The notes under the pieces: model-generated | The model's database searches: none | Seen by the model: only the letters and a program-made list of their open reading frames with translations | Told to the model about the DNA's origin: nothing | In this document: positions 18,360-21,560 of the stretch, piece by piece | How the letters are laid out: every line of letters starts with the position of its first letter | How positions within the stretch are numbered: position 1 is the first letter of the stretch | Made by a program: the position numbers and the translations under genes | NCBI GenBank assembly: GCA_023807065.1 | Contig: JAJJLU010000714.1 | Coordinates: forward strand, 1-21,560 | Direction of reading: 5' to 3' | Length of the DNA: 21,560 nucleotides | Source of the DNA: Isotricha intestinalis | Lineage: Eukaryota; Ciliophora; Litostomatea; Vestibuliferida; Isotrichidae

Positions 18360-21113
18360 TTATTCATCAGTTAGAATCTGTTCTTTAAATTGACTAATCC
18401 TTCCTTTATTTTCACTATCATTACTAATATTAACATAAGTTAAGAAAATAGGTAGAATAATAAACCCATGATAAAATCCAACAACAACAAGGAAGAAATA
18501 CATTCTAAAATAATAAATTTGAAATAATTTACTAGGTGCAAACAACAAAACAGAAACTCCAATAAACTTAGTAATAATAATACCAAGTAGGACACTAACT
18601 CCTACTTTAGTTAATGAAAATTTAACTTTTTCTCTAGTATCTTTATTATTCGCTCTAATGTAAAATATGATTATATGAGCACAAAATTCAACACTTAAAC
18701 CTAAAGCAGCAACAATGTTAACAACACTAACAGCATTTAAATCTATAATAAAATCAGGTAATAAATTTAATATTGCTAATATTCCTATTAAATGTAATAT
18801 ACAAGAAAAAACAAATATAACTATTATAAAAGCTGCTTTTATATTTGTTGTGAATTGAACTGCTAAAAATATAACTGCTAAAGCAATTAATAGATTTTGA
18901 ACTGATATTCCTCTTATAAATAAATATTGATCATAATATACATAAAATAAACTATATGGGAATACTGTATTTATAGTTACATTTTTACCATTTAATATAA
19001 AATTGTTTTCTTTATTCTTCCCTTTCATTAATTTGAATTTGTCTTTATATTCATTAGCAACAGCATTAGTTTGAATAACAGAATTAACAAAAATAGAATT
19101 ATTAACTAAAGGAACATGAAAAAATCTAAATCTAGAAGCTTCAATATTACCTTGTTCATCGAAAGATATATCAGTAACATATGTTTCTCCACAAACTCCT
19201 TCTTCAACACAACATTTTGAATCAATTCTAATTTTTAAAAATTCTCTAACTTGATTTGCAAGTGGTTGTTTAATTAATTCATTTCTATTTTTATTACATT
19301 TATTAATTACTCTTGAACTATTCATAAATTTAACAAAATCTTTATACCAAGAATAAACTGGAGGTTGAACAGTTGATAAAGCAGATAAATGATCACTCAT
19401 ATTATCTATTAATTCTAAATTCTCAGTAATATTATAATCTATATTATATAAGACCATATATGCAGGAGAACCAATATCAACATATTTTGATTGGGCATTA
19501 AAATAATTAAATAAATCTCCATTTTGAGTAACTGTAGTTCTTTGGTCTAAACCAAGATCAAATAAAGAAATTGAATACAATGAAAAAATAGTCATTCCAC
19601 AATATAATATTATAGATATTATTTTGCAATAAGAATCAACAACGAAAGAATAAAAAGTTCCACTCATAAATTGTTGTAAAGTAACTTTCCCAACAGAATG
19701 TTCAATTGGAATACTTTCATCAATAGTGATACAAGGCAAAATATCATATCTTCTATTATCAATTCTAATATCATCTAAAGAAACACAAGCAACAAACATA
19801 GTCATTTGTAAAAGATAATTAATTAAAACAGCAAAAGTTGCACACATACAAAAAGATTGTAAAGCAGGAATATTAGTCATATACCCTACTAAAAAAGACA
19901 AAAATTCTCCAAAAGAAGCAGTAGTAATACTAGGACCAACTTCTTGAAGTGCTCTTCCCATTTGTTCTTCATTAGACATATTAATTGAATAACCTTTTTT
20001 TTCTTTTAATTGTTTTAAAGTTTCAGTAATTCTATCTCTAGCACTAGTGATAATAAACATATTATCAACTCCAATAGCAAGAACTAAGAAAGGAACAACT
20101 TCAGCAGAAATCATACTTTGTTTAAAACCTATTAATGATACTATACTAAAAGCTCCTAAACATGAAAAAATAACAACAATAATACCACCTAATCCAACTA
20201 ATATTTTACTATATATTAATGAAGGAAATTTTCCCATTGCTAAACTTATATAAATAAACATTATTGAATAAGATAAAATTACAATAAACATATTTTGACT
20301 ACTTTCAATATCTAATTCATCAGAAACAGATCTTTCAAGCATAAAATCAGCACGATAATTAGTTCCATTTTTTTTTTCATTATCATTAAATTCATGACAT
20401 AATTTTTCCATAATATTTTTTTCCCATAACTCAGAAATTTTATTAGTATAAAAATCATTAAGTAATAAATAAGTAATAGAAAGAGCTTGAGCAGTTTTAT
20501 TACATAAACTACATTCACTTTTTTCAACATTATCTTCACAACCTTCTTTCCCAAAAATAGCAGAAATTTGAACTGGAGTTCCAATATCATCAAAACAAGG
20601 CATAGTATCATCTCCCATGCTTTGAAGACATTTTGCAGTTTCTTTAACATTTTTTGTATTTTGAAGAGCTGTTAAATTATTTTTCCAAAAACTCATTGGT
20701 GAGGTTATCATACATCCTTTTCCTGAAACTGGTTTATAACATAAATCGTCTACTGTATAATTTTTATTATTAAATTCGATTTGAGATTTTGATATGTTAT
20801 TTTGAAGATAATATAATTTCTCTATTGTTTCTTTATTAAAAATGTCTTTTCCATATTTTTCTTCTATTGGATGATATATTATTTGATTTACTCTAAAATA
20901 TGTTCCAAATTTTTTCCCAAAAAATAATTGCTGATTATTAGTTATTGAATCTTGACTTACCCAAAGTTTTTGAGGTGATAATTCAAAATCCATGAAAAAC
21001 AAACCTGTTAATATTATACACATTATTATGAGAGATGATATTATTATCATTATTGGATGTTTTGCTATTGATGTTCCTAAATGGAGAAATATATGGTCAA
21101 ATTGGAATGACAT
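18360..21113 (-). CDS. NPC1/Patched-family sterol transporter-like protein
   Basis: This 917-residue RND-type membrane protein has one N-terminal membrane segment (about 20-42), a cysteine-rich lumenal loop, a sterol-sensing domain of five helices at about 272-445 with the signature VPFLVLAIGVDNMFII (340-355), then a single helix near 495-518, a second cysteine-bearing lumenal domain, and five C-terminal helices (about 738-893) with LGLSVEFCAHIIIFY and FRMYFFLVVVGFYHGFIILP. These last two motifs are typical of NPC1, which moves sterol out of late endosomes and lysosomes. NPC1 is about 1,280 residues; this protein lacks the N-terminal sterol-binding domain and, from the sequence, has no obvious signal peptide before the first helix, so it resembles shorter NPC1-related or patched-related proteins of protists. 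The substrate is therefore uncertain. It is the last gene before the right telomere. Confidence 0.92.
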   Translation of the reverse strand: MSFQFDHIFLHLGTSIAKHPIMIIISSLIIMCIILTGLFFMDFELSPQKLWVSQDSITNNQQLFFGKKFGTYFRVNQIIYHPIEEKYGKDIFNKETIEKLYYLQNNISKSQIEFNNKNYTVDDLCYKPVSGKGCMITSPMSFWKNNLTALQNTKNVKETAKCLQSMGDDTMPCFDDIGTPVQISAIFGKEGCEDNVEKSECSLCNKTAQALSITYLLLNDFYTNKISELWEKNIMEKLCHEFNDNEKKNGTNYRADFMLERSVSDELDIESSQNMFIVILSYSIMFIYISLAMGKFPSLIYSKILVGLGGIIVVIFSCLGAFSIVSLIGFKQSMISAEVVPFLVLAIGVDNMFIITSARDRITETLKQLKEKKGYSINMSNEEQMGRALQEVGPSITTASFGEFLSFLVGYMTNIPALQSFCMCATFAVLINYLLQMTMFVACVSLDDIRIDNRRYDILPCITIDESIPIEHSVGKVTLQQFMSGTFYSFVVDSYCKIISIILYCGMTIFSLYSISLFDLGLDQRTTVTQNGDLFNYFNAQSKYVDIGSPAYMVLYNIDYNITENLELIDNMSDHLSALSTVQPPVYSWYKDFVKFMNSSRVINKCNKNRNELIKQPLANQVREFLKIRIDSKCCVEEGVCGETYVTDISFDEQGNIEASRFRFFHVPLVNNSIFVNSVIQTNAVANEYKDKFKLMKGKNKENNFILNGKNVTINTVFPYSLFYVYYDQYLFIRGISVQNLLIALAVIFLAVQFTTNIKAAFIIVIFVFSCILHLIGILAILNLLPDFIIDLNAVSVVNIVAALGLSVEFCAHIIIFYIRANNKDTREKVKFSLTKVGVSVLLGIIITKFIGVSVLLFAPSKLFQIYYFRMYFFLVVVGFYHGFIILPIFLTYVNISNDSENKGRISQFKEQILTDE

Positions 21114-21520
21114 TTTTAATGTGATTTTAATATTTTTAAAATGATTTTTTCAATTTTATTTTTTATTTATTAAAATTTTAGTTTTTTTAAATATTTATTT
21201 GTATAAATAAAAAAAAGTATAAAAGGATTTCAATGAAAAGAAATTTGGACAATTAATGAGAAATATTTTTATATCTCCTATTTATGATATTGAAAATTAA
21301 TGAAAAGAGAAAGAAAAAATGAAAAAAAATATAATAAAGGCAATCTCTTCTTTTTATTCATGAAATATCATATTTCACTTTGATATACTTTTGTCTATTT
21401 AATTAAAAAGTCTTATTTCGATGAGTAAATAATTTAATATCTGAATTATAATCATTTAATACATGATTATATGTAAATAAAAACTTTTTTAATTTATTTT
21501 TTAATTTAAGAACAAAAAAA
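21114..21520. other. Subtelomeric region and promoter of the NPC1-like gene
   Basis: About 400 bp of AT-rich sequence separates the start of the leftward gene from the telomere repeat. Only very short frames are present (for example a 14-codon ORF near 21319). No repeat family, RNA gene or coding frame is supportable. It presumably holds the promoter of the leftward gene. Confidence 0.5.
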
Positions 21521-21560
21521 TTGGGGATTGGGGATTGGGGATTGGGGATTGGGGATTGGG
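21521..21560. repeat. Telomere repeat (TTGGGGA)n
   Basis: There are five exact copies of TTGGGGA plus a partial sixth, running to the final base, G-rich on the strand ending 3' as a right telomere must be. It abuts unique AT-rich sequence without a degenerate transition, as in ciliate macronuclear chromosome ends where telomerase adds repeats de novo. The unit differs from the G4T2 and G4T4 repeats of well-known ciliates by an added A. Confidence 0.88.

Overview
This window looks like a nearly complete small macronuclear chromosome of a very AT-rich ciliate. The reasons are a clean telomere-type repeat (TTGGGGA)n at the right end, dense single-copy genes on both strands with short intergenic gaps, GT-AG introns of only 26, 28 and 45 nt, Asn/Lys-rich low-complexity proteins, and a radial-spoke (motile cilium) gene. 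Intact genes end in TAA or TAG, and neither codon occurs inside them, so UAA and UAG are stops. That excludes the Tetrahymena/Paramecium code and would fit ciliates with near-standard stops, for example litostomes including rumen entodiniomorphs. The lineage is an inference and no marker gene settles it.

Layout, left to right. Positions 1-32 hold a C3A6-8 tract that does not match the right-end repeat. About 3-1300 is decayed coding sequence on the + strand. 1337-3256 (-) is a coiled-coil, poly-Asn protein of unknown function. 3710-5257 (+) is an ankyrin-DHHC palmitoyltransferase, and the promoter region it shares with its left neighbour contains a perfect 16-bp-arm palindrome. 5392-8181 (-) is an RSPH10B-like MORN protein. 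8613-9209 (+) is a PHO80-type cyclin. 9509-10603 (+) is the ribosome assembly factor KRR1. About 10782-11685 (-) is a second decayed gene. 11808-12570 (-) is a Rab GTPase with two tiny introns. 12732-13657 (+) is an unknown Ser/Lys/Asn-rich protein with one 26-nt intron. 13760-16969 (+) is a double-kinase protein. 17246-17818 (-) is a second PHO80-type cyclin. 18360-21113 (-) is an NPC1-like sterol transporter. 21521-21560 is the telomere repeat.

The genes do not form a single pathway. A membrane-traffic theme recurs (palmitoyltransferase, Rab, NAK-type kinase with a possible ANTH-like segment, NPC1-like transporter), beside cilium, cell-cycle and ribosome-assembly genes. This is what a chance set of eukaryotic genes on a minichromosome would look like.

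The most unusual item is the 1069-residue protein. It has an N-terminal NAK-family (AAK1/GAK/Ark1-like) kinase domain lacking the glycine loop and the catalytic-loop lysine, a helical region resembling ANTH, and a complete TKL kinase domain at the C-terminus. The two decayed genes, with many in-frame TAA codons in places that would suit glutamine, are the second point of interest.

Three predicted starts needed correction because the longest open frame began at a TTG or lacked its first exon: the two cyclins and the 12732 gene. The Rab gene could be rebuilt only by placing two introns.
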